Part shown: positions 7,909 through 16,253 of the stretch, piece after piece
Numbering within the stretch: position 1 is the stretch's first letter
Layout of the letters: every line of letters starts with the position of its first letter
NCBI GenBank assembly: GCA_030650845.1
Contig: JAUSDC010000226.1
Coordinates: 1-42,871, forward strand
Source of the DNA: Candidatus Methanoperedens sp.
GTDB lineage: Archaea; Halobacteriota; Methanosarcinia; Methanosarcinales; Methanoperedenaceae
Direction: 5' to 3'
DNA length: 42,871 nt
Program-made: the position numbers and the translations under genes
Notes under the pieces: generated by a model
Told to the model about the DNA's origin: nothing
Databases searched by the model: none
Seen by the model: only the letters and a program-made list of their open reading frames with translations

Positions 7909-8015
7909 CGAATCATCGATAATGATAATGGTTTCCAACCTTAAAAATGTTTCTCCATCACGTCATAATAATAATGATAGTTCTCCCCAAAAATGGATTT
8001 GTAAACTTTATAAAA

Positions 8016-8987
8016 TTATTTTACTTCGGTATTGACGATTTTTTTATCCACGACCTGCCCGTTCAACACAAGGGAAACAGTTATGGTATATTTTCCTGAC
8101 GGTCTTATTCCGCTTACCTTTTCAGGTATGGTAAATCCTATGGGTATGTCGTAACTGACTCCGGGTTTCAGGTCTGTTTTATACTGGTCGACATATTCTT
8201 TTTTTGCTTTGTCTCCCATAAACGCATAATTATTATTGACTGCCAGTGTCCTTATCTCAAAACCTGTGACAATTGTGGAGCCTGTGTTAACAATGACTAT
8301 TTTTGCATTGACCGTGCTGCCTGCAGTATAGCTTTTCGCGATGTTAAGGCTTGTTATTTTTACTTCGCTCACTTCCTTTATATTGAATTTTCCTGAGCCT
8401 ATGCTATTTCCCTGGAACGTTGCGTTCCAGGTGTGGTCTCCAGCCATCAGGGCTTTTGAGGCCAGGTGACCACATTCGTTTACCTCAGATGGCATCGATG
8501 AATCCACCGAAACAGTTAAGCCTTTTACGCCGGAATTTTTACTGTTATATTGTGTCTGGAATCCCCACTGGTTATTAGTAGCGGAAGAGTCGCGTACAGA
8601 TACGCCTTGCGTGGAATCGATACCGATCGTGGTCTGATTTGCGGTCAGTGTTTTGTTATCAAAAGTTACTGTTAGCATAATACGGTGCTCTCCCATATCG
8701 AATTTATTTATTAGCTTCTGACCGGAACCAGCATATTTTCCGTCCGATGTCCAGTTGAATTGTGGAGCTTTGATGTTCTGGGTCGAGGCAGTGATCTCAA
8801 GTTCAGTACCTTCCCAGACAACCCGGTCGCATCCGATGGAGACTGCAGGGGGTTTTGGCTTTTCAAGTGTCTTCTCTTCCCCAAATAATCCCTGACCAAG
8901 TGCAAAAGCACCTAGGACAAGTACAATAATTGCAGCGAGGATGATAGTAGCTTGCAACTTTTTTATCTTTATTCTATCCTTAGGCAA
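8016..8987 (-). CDS. Membrane-anchored protein with PKD-like and CARDB-like domains
   Basis: This 323-residue protein has a basic N-terminus and one hydrophobic segment (about 12-32) without a clear cleavage site, so it is probably held as an N-terminal anchor with the rest outside the cell. Residues 48-125 look like a PKD/Ig-type fold (FNWTSDGKYAGSGQ, GEHRIMLTV). Residues 205-323 look like CARDB (AGSTVNAKIVIVNTGST ... SGKYTITVSLVLNGQVVD), also found in the downstream lipoprotein gene. Two cysteines near 53 and 172 might bond. Exact role unknown; an adhesin or S-layer associated protein is plausible. Confidence 0.7.
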   Translation of the reverse strand: MPKDRIKIKKLQATIILAAIIVLVLGAFALGQGLFGEEKTLEKPKPPAVSIGCDRVVWEGTELEITASTQNIKAPQFNWTSDGKYAGSGQKLINKFDMGEHRIMLTVTFDNKTLTANQTTIGIDSTQGVSVRDSSATNNQWGFQTQYNSKNSGVKGLTVSVDSSMPSEVNECGHLASKALMAGDHTWNATFQGNSIGSGKFNIKEVSEVKITSLNIAKSYTAGSTVNAKIVIVNTGSTIVTGFEIRTLAVNNNYAFMGDKAKKEYVDQYKTDLKPGVSYDIPIGFTIPEKVSGIRPSGKYTITVSLVLNGQVVDKKIVNTEVK

Positions 8988-9026
8988 GTTCAGTCTCCGA
9001 TATCAATTAGATATTCAACAGTGTGA

Positions 9027-10081
9027 CTACCCAACCCTAAAGGGCTTGGGCGTACCGCTGCATTGGCTCTCTATTGAAAGTCCTTGACGGTCGTAAATTC
9101 CCGTAGTTCCTACGGTACAGCTTGGTCTATTCTCTATCAGTATCGCTGATACTTGATCTCTTCCCATTACAAGACCACAGGAAGGGCATATATGTTTCCT
9201 CTCTGAAAGTTTTTTCGGGACACTGAAACCACAGATACATGTCTGTGATGTTCCTGCTGGATTGACGAACTCCACGAATTTACCAGCGTATTATCGACAA
9301 GATTCTTACTTATCTTATGAGCAAAATCCTTTCTCTGATTAAGAATTTTTCTATGCACTTTTGCAACTACAATTACCTGCTTTTTTCTATTCTGTGGCCT
9401 GAGTTTTTTCCAGCTTAACCGTTTCTGTTCCTGTGTTAATTTATCCTCTGATTCTCTCAGGAACTTTGGCGGTTTGATCTGTTCCCCGCTGCTCAGGGTG
9501 AGCAGGTCAATTAAGCCGACATCAATTCCCGTTTTGGTCTTGATCTCAACCGGAACTGGATTATCGATTTCACATGAAAAAGTAACATACCACTGATCTA
9601 TATCTCTTTTGATAGTGCAGGTTTTAATCTTTCCTTCGATCTCTCGATGAAGGATAATCTTGAAACTTCCTATTTTTGAGAGATAGAGTTTTCCACCTTT
9701 CAGTTCAAAACCCGATTGTGGATAGGTGAAACTATCATACCTGTTTCGTCCTTTGAACCGGGGATAGCCAGAACCAGCAAAGAAATTAACCATGCTTCTA
9801 TCGACCCGTTTCAGGACGTTTTGAAGTACCTGAGAATGTACTTCTTTCTGGAAATTGGTCTTTGATTCTGATAGTTCGTTTGCCTGATTTTCGTAATATA
9901 TCCATTCAGTTTTTCCCCACGGGAATACATCAAATTGTTTTTTCAATCTATTAAGTGCTGCCTGCTTCTTTCGTACTGCAAGAGCATTGTTATAGAGGTG
10001 CCTGCATGTAGAGAGGGTTCTACTCAAAACAACTTCCTGTTTTCTGCCCGGATATATCCTGAACTGATATGTTTTTCGCAT
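9027..10081 (-). pseudogene. tnpB: Broken tnpB of an IS200/IS605-type element, internal deletion
   Basis: TnpB is the RNA-guided nuclease of IS200/IS605 elements. The N-terminal part is intact from MRKTYQFRIYPGRKQE through the RuvC-I motif (KTGIDVGLIDL, Asp about 187) to KISKNLVDNTLV. At about 9275-9285 the frame shifts and jumps to FVNPAGTSQTC, the start of the zinc-ribbon region (CxCG ... CPSCG) and RuvC-III (GRDQVSA). About 65-70 residues that normally carry the RuvC-II Glu are missing. The protein therefore lacks a catalytic residue and its reading frame. No tnpA is present. The element is dead for TnpB, although the end hairpin at 9030-9050 remains. Confidence 0.85.
9030..9050 (-). mobile_element. 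Right-end hairpin of the IS200/IS605 element (guide RNA scaffold end)
   Basis: CCCAACCCT and AGGGCTTGGG form a stem-loop overlapping the last codons of the tnpB remnant. IS200/IS605 elements carry such a subterminal hairpin at their right end, and in the family the same region forms the 3' end of the omega (reRNA) scaffold, the guide being read from flanking DNA. The element edge would lie near 9020. The left end is not certain; a hairpin near 10161-10177 (CGCTC/GGGCG) is a candidate. Confidence 0.5.
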
Positions 10082-10207
10082 TCATCCAGCCATTATTTTC
10101 ATAATAGATATTCCTTATGTTAGTGGTGTGAAAGTATTATTTAAAGGGGTACGATTCATCTACGCTCTCGAAGGGCGCAGTGTTCTCTACCCCTTAACCC
10201 CAACGCA

Positions 10208-10219
10208 TAAAGATTATAA
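10208..10219 (+). promoter_or_regulatory. TATA box for leuD (leaderless)
   Basis: AAAGATTATAAC lies about 25-30 bases before the leuD ATG at 10244, the spacing expected for a transcript that starts at or next to the ATG. No ribosome binding site lies before the ATG, which fits a leaderless mRNA. The upstream stretch 10082-10207 has no gene. Confidence 0.55.
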
Positions 10220-10243
10220 CCCCTCCTGCCAATTCAGCCACTC

Positions 10244-10768
10244 ATGAAGCAGAAACTCACTGTGAACCTTGAAACAGACCTGAAATCCCCCTCCAATGTC
10301 TGGAAGTTCGGGGACGACATTGATACTGATGCCATAATACCAGGGAAATATCTCACAATAAACACACCAGATGAACTTGCAGAACATGCATTTGAGGGAG
10401 TTCGTCCTGATTTTGCCCGGGAAGTGAAAGAAGGGGACATGATCGTAGCAGGTTTCAACTTTGGCTGCGGCTCATCACGGGAGCACGCGCCTCTTGCACT
10501 TCGTGGAGCAAGGGTAAAATGCATAATCGCAAAGTCATTTGCCCGAATATTTTTCAGGAACGCCATCAATATCGGTCTTCCATTGCTCGAATGTCAGGAT
10601 ACTGATAAAATAGAAGAAAGTGACCATATTGAAGTGGACTTTACTTCAGGTATTATCACGAACATCACAAAGCACCAGACCTACAATGCAACACCCCTTC
10701 CCGATTTCGTGCGGAGTATAGTGGATGCAGGCGGGCTAATAGAATTTGCTAAAAAATTGGTGGTATAA
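10244..10768 (+). CDS. leuD: 3-isopropylmalate dehydratase small subunit (LeuD)
   Basis: LeuD pairs with LeuC to isomerise 2- to 3-isopropylmalate in leucine synthesis. The 174-residue protein has the small-subunit signature KFGDDIDTDAIIPGKYL near residues 21-37, NFGCGSSREHAPLALRGA near 72-89 and AKSFARIFFRNAINIGLP. In archaea a homoaconitase small subunit (HacB, coenzyme B pathway) is similar; HacB usually carries YLRT in the substrate loop, whereas this protein has YLTI and the LeuD-like SREHAP, so LeuD is favoured. The large subunit is not in the window. Start supported by the leaderless promoter. Confidence 0.85.
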   Translation: MKQKLTVNLETDLKSPSNVWKFGDDIDTDAIIPGKYLTINTPDELAEHAFEGVRPDFAREVKEGDMIVAGFNFGCGSSREHAPLALRGARVKCIIAKSFARIFFRNAINIGLPLLECQDTDKIEESDHIEVDFTSGIITNITKHQTYNATPLPDFVRSIVDAGGLIEFAKKLVV

Positions 10769-10783
10769 AAAATAAAGAATTGA

Positions 10784-10810
10784 CACTTATGCCCCGCAGG
10801 GGCATAAGTG
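10784..10810. terminator. Bidirectional hairpin between convergent genes
   Basis: A perfect 12-bp inverted repeat, CACTTATGCCCC and GGGGCATAAGTG, with a GCA loop sits between the convergent leuD and the membrane protein gene. It is strong on both strands but lacks a long U-tract, so the terminator role is inferred from its position. Confidence 0.6.
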
Positions 10811-10813
10811 AAT

Positions 10814-11161
10814 TTACTGGCTTGATTCGTATCTTTTCAGGATGCTGATAACCTGGTTAAGCAGGCTCTTTGATTCTGAGAGGTGCTTGGCACCGATATC
10901 AGCCGCTTTGTCAAGGTTAGAATCCAATCTTAGCAGATTCTCCTGCAGCAGGGATATCAGGTACATCATTACGCACCAGTATACCGAGAGAGCAAGGAAT
11001 GCAAAGATACCAATTATGATCAATTGGTCATAAATCAAATGGGTAGAACCTCCAAGCTGGTCAAGAATATCGATCGCAGTTTTGAAATTCAAAAGTATTA
11101 TTACTCCAAATATTAGCGGTACAATTGTCGCAAGAATCAGACTCTGTTTACTCAACTTCAT
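10814..11161 (-). CDS. Small membrane protein, two helices, 115 aa
   Basis: Two membrane segments (about 8-28 and 46-70) are followed by an amphipathic C-terminal helix with LLRLDSNLDKAADIGAKHL, probably cytoplasmic. A double GGAGGAAAC sequence precedes the ATG, the second copy close to it, giving a strong ribosome binding site. The cobalamin operon runs divergently from 11322. No family is recognised. A structural or sensory partner at the membrane is possible. Confidence 0.7.
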   Translation of the reverse strand: MKLSKQSLILATIVPLIFGVIILLNFKTAIDILDQLGGSTHLIYDQLIIIGIFAFLALSVYWCVMMYLISLLQENLLRLDSNLDKAADIGAKHLSESKSLLNQVISILKRYESSQ

Positions 11162-11321
11162 TCAGTTTCCTCCGGGAGTTTCCTCCTCCAATATATTATG
11201 TTATTTATCTATTTAAGTATATCTCGAAAGGACATTTTATTGTCTTGAAAATCGTGGAAACCCACAGCAAGCATTATATCAAGTAAAATTGATTAGACAC
11301 AACTAATATTGAGCCTGTAAT

Positions 11322-11840
11322 ATGATATATCCACGAGGAACCCCCACGCAACCTGAGATAATAGCAGTGGCGCTGTCCAAGCTCAAGCTCAAGCAAGAGG
11401 ATGTGTTCGCTGACGTAGGCTGTGGGAGCGGCTCAGTATCAATAAGCGCTGCAGGACTGGTACGGCAGGTGTACGCCATCGATAACAGGAATGAAGCGAT
11501 CATTGCAACACAAGATAATATCAAAGATTTCGGGATAACCAATATCAAAGTCCTGAAGGGGGAGGCCTCCGAACTCCTTGCTGATATTAATATAGATTGT
11601 GCATTTGTGGGAGGAAGCGGGAATATTGATTCAGTGCTTGAAATACTGATGAGAAAAACCAGGAGGTTCGTGGTCAGTGCTGTAAGGGTCGAAACGGTGG
11701 CAAAAGCACTTGGAATAATGAAACAGAATAATAAATTCAAGGAATTGATCCAGATTCAGATATCAAGAGGAAGCGAGCTTGCAGGAGGCACAATGTTTAA
11801 ACCTGAAAATCCTGTATTCCTGATAGTTGGAGGGAAATAA
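11322..11840 (+). CDS. cbiT: Cobalt-precorrin-6B C15-methyltransferase CbiT (decarboxylating)
   Basis: CbiT methylates C15 of the corrin ring and decarboxylates the C12 acetate arm in anaerobic B12 synthesis. The 172-residue size matches stand-alone CbiT. It opens with the family motif YPRGTPTQPEI and has the SAM-binding ADVGCGSGSVS at about 30-40. It heads the cobalamin operon; its TAA overlaps the next ATG (TAATG). A TATA-like CATTATATCAA at about 11273 suggests a promoter 40-50 bases upstream. No cobalamin riboswitch is evident. Confidence 0.93.
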   Translation: MIYPRGTPTQPEIIAVALSKLKLKQEDVFADVGCGSGSVSISAAGLVRQVYAIDNRNEAIIATQDNIKDFGITNIKVLKGEASELLADINIDCAFVGGSGNIDSVLEILMRKTRRFVVSAVRVETVAKALGIMKQNNKFKELIQIQISRGSELAGGTMFKPENPVFLIVGGK

Positions 11841-13156
11841 TGCTCATAGGAGTGGGTCTGGGACCCGGAAGCCCTGACCTATTGACGCTTGCTGCGGTTA
11901 AAGTGTTAAAGGAAAGTTCGAAGGTTTTCGTTCCTGGAAAACTGGCTGCAGATCTTGTTGCTCCTTATGCTAAAGCCCAGATCCTTGATTTTCCAATGAT
12001 TCAGGATAAAGAGGAATTAGGAAAAATCTGGGAAATGAATGCAAGTATAGTTGCGAAAGAAGCGAAAAAAGGAACCGTATCTTTCGCCGTTATGGGTGAC
12101 CCGAACTTTTTTTCCACATTCTCTCACCTTAGAAGGACGTTAAACGAAAAATATCCAGATATCAAGGTCACAACGATCCCCGGCGTAAGCGCGATAACTG
12201 CGCAGGCGGCGCGCACAGGTACGAGTATCGAGAGTTCATTTATCGTAAGTGATGGTTCACCAGTTGGAATGAAAATATTACTAAAGACGAGACATCCGCA
12301 AATGAAGAGAGATGAACTTTTAAAAGAGGGATTTGATGAATTCACCTATGCCCAACGCCTGTTCATGGATAGGGAAGAAGTGACCGGCATACTGCCTGAG
12401 GAGGGTGATTATTTCAGTATTCTTGTGGCAAAGAAGGGAAAGAATATACAAAACGTGGTTTATTTTGTGGGGGCAGGACCTGGAAATCCCAAATACATCA
12501 CAGTTAAAGGGCGTGAATTGCTTGAATCAGCAGATCTGGTATTGTACACTGGCTCTCTTGTGAACACAGAAATTCTCAATTGTGGAATCGGAGAAAAGAT
12601 CGACAGCCATGGCATGAAACTTGAGGAAATCGTGGACGTGCTGGCAAAGAATGTGGAAAGAGGGAAAATTGTTGTCAGGCTGCACAGTGGCGACCCCTCA
12701 CTGTATGGGGCAATCATCGAGCAGATTGATGGACTTACGAAACGCGGGATCGGCATTGAGATAATTCCAGGTGTGACATCGCTTTTTGCCTCTGCGGCAG
12801 CTCTCAAGACACAGCTTACATTGAACGGGATAACTGAAACTCTGATAATTACAAGACCAGCAGGTGAAACGCTTGAGAAGGATTCCATAAAAGAACTGTC
12901 ACGGCACAATGCAACAATGGCGATATACCTTGGAACGCATAAGCTACGAAAGATAATGAGTGAAGTGGCGTATCCACCGGACACGCCTGCGGCTGTGGTG
13001 TACCATGCATCGTGGGAAGATGAGTTGATAATAAGGGGCACTGTTGGAGATATCGCGGACAAGGCGGAAGCTCTGGGGATAGATAGATCTGCAATGATAA
13101 TTATTGGAAATGTGCTTTCACCTGAGAACTTCAAGAGGTCGCACCTGTATGGTTGA
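11840..13156 (+). CDS. cbiL/cbiF: CbiL-CbiF fusion: precorrin C20- and C11-methyltransferases
   Basis: Two complete tetrapyrrole methylase domains are joined in a 438-residue protein. Residues 1-203 are CbiL (GVGLGPGSPDLLT, MGDPNFFST), which methylates C20 of cobalt-precorrin-2. Residues 207-438 are CbiF/CobM (VGAGPGNPKYIT, SGDPSLYGA, PGVTSLFASAA), which methylates C11 of cobalt-precorrin-4. The two steps are not consecutive (CbiH acts between them), and cbiH is encoded two genes later. The normal arrangement has separate genes. The frame is unbroken through the junction with a short linker, so the fusion looks real. The 3' end overlaps cbiG by 8 bases. Confidence 0.92.
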   Translation: MLIGVGLGPGSPDLLTLAAVKVLKESSKVFVPGKLAADLVAPYAKAQILDFPMIQDKEELGKIWEMNASIVAKEAKKGTVSFAVMGDPNFFSTFSHLRRTLNEKYPDIKVTTIPGVSAITAQAARTGTSIESSFIVSDGSPVGMKILLKTRHPQMKRDELLKEGFDEFTYAQRLFMDREEVTGILPEEGDYFSILVAKKGKNIQNVVYFVGAGPGNPKYITVKGRELLESADLVLYTGSLVNTEILNCGIGEKIDSHGMKLEEIVDVLAKNVERGKIVVRLHSGDPSLYGAIIEQIDGLTKRGIGIEIIPGVTSLFASAAALKTQLTLNGITETLIITRPAGETLEKDSIKELSRHNATMAIYLGTHKLRKIMSEVAYPPDTPAAVVYHASWEDELIIRGTVGDIADKAEALGIDRSAMIIIGNVLSPENFKRSHLYG

Positions 13157-14015
13157 AATCGCCATAATTGCTTTGCCCCTCACGATCGATGGCGCAAGGA
13201 AAATTCAAGAATTCGTGGGCGGTGAGCTCATCCAGTACTCAAGTGACGCTTTCAAACAGGCTTTTAAGTTTGATGCAATTATTGCTGTAATGGCAGCAGG
13301 GATAGCTGTCAGGAATATTGCTCCATTTGTTAACGATAAATGGGAAGATCCCGCAGTTGTGGTCGTGGATTCGGGATTGAATTTCGCAATACCAATTCTG
13401 GGGGGGCATCACGGCGGGAATGAACTTGCAAGAAAGCTGGCTGGTATGGGGATCGTGCCCGTGATAACTACTGCTACTGAGGTTAAAGGAAAAGATTCGG
13501 TTGAGTACATTGCTAAAGCCCTTGGAAGCAGAATAGTAAACAGGGATTCCACAAAAAAAGTTAATACTGCCCTGCTAGAAAAAAATGTTGAAGTCCTGTG
13601 TATAAAGGGGCCGAAAATATTGCTTGTGGACGATGATGTTGCTGTTATGAAAAGGAATGGACTGGTAGTTGGTATAGGGGCGAACCGCGGCGTCAGCAAG
13701 AATGAAGTGATGGAAGCTGTATCCAGTGCGCTTTCTGAAATAGAGGCAGGAATCGATGATGTGAAATGTTTTTCATCCGCGGTCATCAAAGAAAATGAAA
13801 AGGGTATTATTGATGCAGCCGCATCATTCGGAAAAGAGGTAAAGTTCGTTCCCCATGACATTATTAACTCGATCAAAGCCCCCACGAGTTCAAAAGCAAA
13901 AGCTCTGGGTCTGAATGGGGTATGCGAGCCTGCTGCCCTTGCGATCTCAGAAGAAAAAATACTGCTGCTTAAGAAGAGGATATATGGAAATGTCACCATC
14001 GCGATCGCAAGGTAA
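13149..14015 (+). CDS. cbiG: Cobalt-precorrin-5A hydrolase CbiG
   Basis: CbiG opens the delta-lactone of cobalt-precorrin-5A and releases acetaldehyde, contracting the ring in the anaerobic pathway. The start at 13149 (MVEIAIIALPLTIDGARKI) is chosen because it overlaps the previous stop by 8 bases; an upstream in-frame start would run deep into the fusion gene. Length 288 residues. N-terminal part has VMAAGIAVRNIAPF and GGHHGGNELA; the C-terminal CbiG domain has GIGANRGVSKNEV and ends with CEPAALA. Fourth step order in the operon fits pathway logic. Confidence 0.93.
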   Translation: MVEIAIIALPLTIDGARKIQEFVGGELIQYSSDAFKQAFKFDAIIAVMAAGIAVRNIAPFVNDKWEDPAVVVVDSGLNFAIPILGGHHGGNELARKLAGMGIVPVITTATEVKGKDSVEYIAKALGSRIVNRDSTKKVNTALLEKNVEVLCIKGPKILLVDDDVAVMKRNGLVVGIGANRGVSKNEVMEAVSSALSEIEAGIDDVKCFSSAVIKENEKGIIDAAASFGKEVKFVPHDIINSIKAPTSSKAKALGLNGVCEPAALAISEEKILLLKKRIYGNVTIAIAR

Positions 14016-14751
14016 GCTGTACATCGTGGGCATAGGTCCTGGCGGGACAGAACACCTTACGAAAAAGGCAGAGAGTGTTCTTCATTCATCAGAATTCGTT
14101 ATCGGTAATGGCACTTATCTTGACCAGATGGCAACGGTGATAAAGGGAGCAAAGATCATAAGAAGCGGCATGGGAGGCGAGGTGGAGCGCGCGAAAAAAG
14201 CTGTAGAGCTATCCAGAGATCATGTAGTTTCGATAGTCAGCGGCGGGGATGCCAATGTGTACGGGATGGCGGGTCTCGTGCTTGAGGTTGCACAAAAAGA
14301 AGGGAATATAGATCTTGAGATAATCCCTGGTGTAACTGCGGTGAGCGCGGCAGCCTCACTTCTAGGGGCGCCGATAGTGAGCGATTTTGCAGTGATAAGC
14401 TTAAGCGACCTTCTGACCCCGATGGAGGTTATAGAAAGAAGATTCAAGAGTGCGGCTGAGGCTGATTTTGTGATAGCTATTTATAATCCGAAGAGCAGGA
14501 ACCGAAGGGAGAACTTTGGAACGGCGATCGGGATCATCAGGGAATACAGGAATGATAATACCCCTGTCGGTATTGTGAAAAGCGCAACCAGGGAAGGTGA
14601 AACTGTCATTGTAACAACGCTCGGGAAAATTATGGAATATAATGACATTATTGATATGAGCACCCTCGTTCTTATCGGGAACAGCGAGTCAAGGTTGTGG
14701 AATAACAGGATAATAACCCCGCGGGGATACCAGAGAAAATATGACTACTAA
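13984..14751 (+). CDS. cbiH: Cobalt-precorrin-3 C17-methyltransferase CbiH
   Basis: CbiH methylates C17 and drives ring contraction of cobalt-precorrin-3. The 255-residue protein is a tetrapyrrole methylase with IVGIGPGGTEHLT, SGGDANVYGMAG, PGVTAVSAAASLLGAP and the C-terminal NPKSRNRRENF typical of CbiH/CobJ. The start at 13984 follows GAGG by 4 bases; an ATG at 13990 has a more usual 10-base spacing and is possible. It overlaps cbiG by 32 bases and cbiC by 11 bases, so expression is coupled. Confidence 0.93.
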   Translation: MEMSPSRSQGKLYIVGIGPGGTEHLTKKAESVLHSSEFVIGNGTYLDQMATVIKGAKIIRSGMGGEVERAKKAVELSRDHVVSIVSGGDANVYGMAGLVLEVAQKEGNIDLEIIPGVTAVSAAASLLGAPIVSDFAVISLSDLLTPMEVIERRFKSAAEADFVIAIYNPKSRNRRENFGTAIGIIREYRNDNTPVGIVKSATREGETVIVTTLGKIMEYNDIIDMSTLVLIGNSESRLWNNRIITPRGYQRKYDY

Positions 14752-15370
14752 ATTCGGCGCCAGGACAAAGGAAGCGATTGAGATAAGTGAAAAGAGCAGG
14801 GCAATTGTGCGAAGTTTCGTGAAAGGAGACTCGCCTGAGGACAGGATACGGCAGCGCTGCGTGATAGCAACAGGAGATCCTGCATTTGCTGATCTTATGA
14901 GGTTCAGCAACGGGTCGATTGAGGCTGGACGTGAGGCCATCAGGATGGGTGCGACCATATTCACTGACATCAGGATGGCGCAGGTTGGAATAACAAAGCG
15001 CGGGCACGACTGTCAAGTGAGATGCGTTCTTGATGCGGGAGAAGAGACGGCTGAAAAGACAGGGATAACAAGGACATCAGCGGGATTTGTGGCGCTTGAA
15101 AAGGAACTGAACGGCTCAATCATCGTAATTGGGAACGCGCCTTCAGCCGCGCTGACTGTATGCGATATGATCAAACGTGGTCTGAAACCCGCGCTTCTTG
15201 TGGCAACACCTGTGGGTTTTGTGAATGCCGCAGAGTCAAAGGAAGTTGTCAGGGGGCTTGATGTGCCGTCTATCACCTGTGTCGGGACGCGGGGAGGGAC
15301 ACCGGTGGCGGTTGCTGTGGTGAATGAGCTGGTGGAGATGGCGGCGGATATAACTTTTGTTTATTCATAA
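14741..15370 (+). CDS. cbiC: Cobalt-precorrin-8 methylmutase CbiC
   Basis: CbiC moves a methyl group from C11 to C12 to make cobyrinate. The 209-residue protein matches: GDSPEDRIRQRCVIATGDP, FTDIRMAQVGI and IGNAPSAALTVCDMI. In the classical CobH/CbiC enzymes a catalytic His stands just before the ATGD-type motif (I-H-A-T-G-D); here this position is Ile, while a His occurs later at GITKRGHDC. Related methanogen enzymes may share this, so it may be lineage-specific rather than a defect. It ends the cobalamin operon, 46 bases before the convergent mqnD. Confidence 0.92.
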   Translation: MTTKFGARTKEAIEISEKSRAIVRSFVKGDSPEDRIRQRCVIATGDPAFADLMRFSNGSIEAGREAIRMGATIFTDIRMAQVGITKRGHDCQVRCVLDAGEETAEKTGITRTSAGFVALEKELNGSIIVIGNAPSAALTVCDMIKRGLKPALLVATPVGFVNAAESKEVVRGLDVPSITCVGTRGGTPVAVAVVNELVEMAADITFVYS

Positions 15371-15386
15371 TTATCAAAAAAGATAA
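15371..15386. terminator. Weak hairpin between cbiC and mqnD
   Basis: TTATC and GATAA flank an A6 loop between two convergent genes, followed by AT-rich DNA. On the minus strand this gives a T-run. The signal is weak and its role is inferred from the position. Confidence 0.3.
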
Positions 15387-15416
15387 CTTTAAATAAACAA
15401 AAATATGTAGATCAGG

Positions 15417-16253
15417 TTAATAATTATCCTCATAGAACAATGGCTTTTCAGAGTGAGGGAAAAGATTACATTTTTCAGCTCTTTTTATGAACTCTTCAAT
15501 AGCTTCAACTCCATCCCCTATATCATGTGTATAGTCGTTCACATATAATCCGATATGCTGGTCTATAATTTCATCATCCAGTTCCTGTGCATGCTCCCTG
15601 ACATACCCGCTGGTCAAACTTCGGTTCGCAAATGCAAACTCAACACTTTTTTTTAGCATCCGGTCAACCTCGTTTATTACATCTGCGCCAAGGCTTCTCT
15701 TCGCAACAATCCCGCCAAGCGGTATGGGAAGACCTGTTTCACCTTCCCACCATTCCCCCAGGTCAATAAGTTGCACGAGATCATACTTGGGATAGGTGAA
15801 CCTTCCTTCATGGATTATCAATCCCGCATCCACAGTGCCAAGGCTTAACGCATTCATTATCCGGTCAAAAGGCATCTCCACCACCTTTGTGATGCCAGGG
15901 TCAAACAACTGCAAAAGCAGATATGCTGTGGTCATTTTTCCGGGGATGGCTATCGTTTTCCCTGCAAGATCTTTAATGTCCAGTCTCTTCTTTGCCACTA
16001 TCAATGGTCCGCAACCTCTTCCCAGCGCGCTTCCTGAATGGAGCAGGCAGTAATCCTCTCTCAGGTGACCGAATGCATTGAAAGAGACCTTAGTGACATC
16101 AAGTTCCCCATGCAGCGCCATCCTGTTAAGCGTCTCTACGTCCCTCAAAGTCTCTGAAAATTCCAGGCTGCCCCTGACTTTTTTATGAGCCAGGGCATAG
16201 AAGATGAAGGTATCATTGGGGCACGGGGAATAACCCAGGGAGAGCTTTTTCAT
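15417..16253 (-). CDS. mqnD: 1,4-dihydroxy-6-naphthoate synthase MqnD (futalosine pathway)
   Basis: MqnD converts cyclic dehypoxanthine futalosine to 1,4-dihydroxy-6-naphthoate in menaquinone synthesis. The 278-residue protein begins with KLSLGYSPCPNDTFIFYAL, the family hallmark, and continues with GSALGRGCGPLIVAKK and a periplasmic-binding-protein-type fold (LAGKTIAIPGKMTTAYLLL). It overlaps mqnB by 4 bases, so the two are coupled. Methanogens use methanophenazine rather than menaquinone, so this gene suggests a menaquinone-respiring archaeon such as Methanoperedens. Confidence 0.93.
   Translation of the reverse strand: MKKLSLGYSPCPNDTFIFYALAHKKVRGSLEFSETLRDVETLNRMALHGELDVTKVSFNAFGHLREDYCLLHSGSALGRGCGPLIVAKKRLDIKDLAGKTIAIPGKMTTAYLLLQLFDPGITKVVEMPFDRIMNALSLGTVDAGLIIHEGRFTYPKYDLVQLIDLGEWWEGETGLPIPLGGIVAKRSLGADVINEVDRMLKKSVEFAFANRSLTSGYVREHAQELDDEIIDQHIGLYVNDYTHDIGDGVEAIEEFIKRAEKCNLFPHSEKPLFYEDNY

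Noticed and set aside
9239-10081. Intact 304-aa TnpB
   Set aside because: The C-terminal 30 residues are out of frame, and the middle region with RuvC-II is missing.
10244-10768. Homoaconitase small subunit (HacB)
   Set aside because: The YLRT loop typical of archaeal HacB is YLTI here, and the SREHAP-type motif is LeuD-like. Not fully excluded without the large subunit.
11162-11321. Cobalamin riboswitch before cbiT
   Set aside because: No B12-box-like conserved core is visible, and such riboswitches are not typical of archaea.
12460-13134. Long open minus-strand frame of 224 codons opposite cbiL/F
   Set aside because: It is the antisense of a strongly matched gene and shows Ser/Ile/Pro-rich shadow composition. 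The same holds for minus frames opposite cbiG and cbiH.
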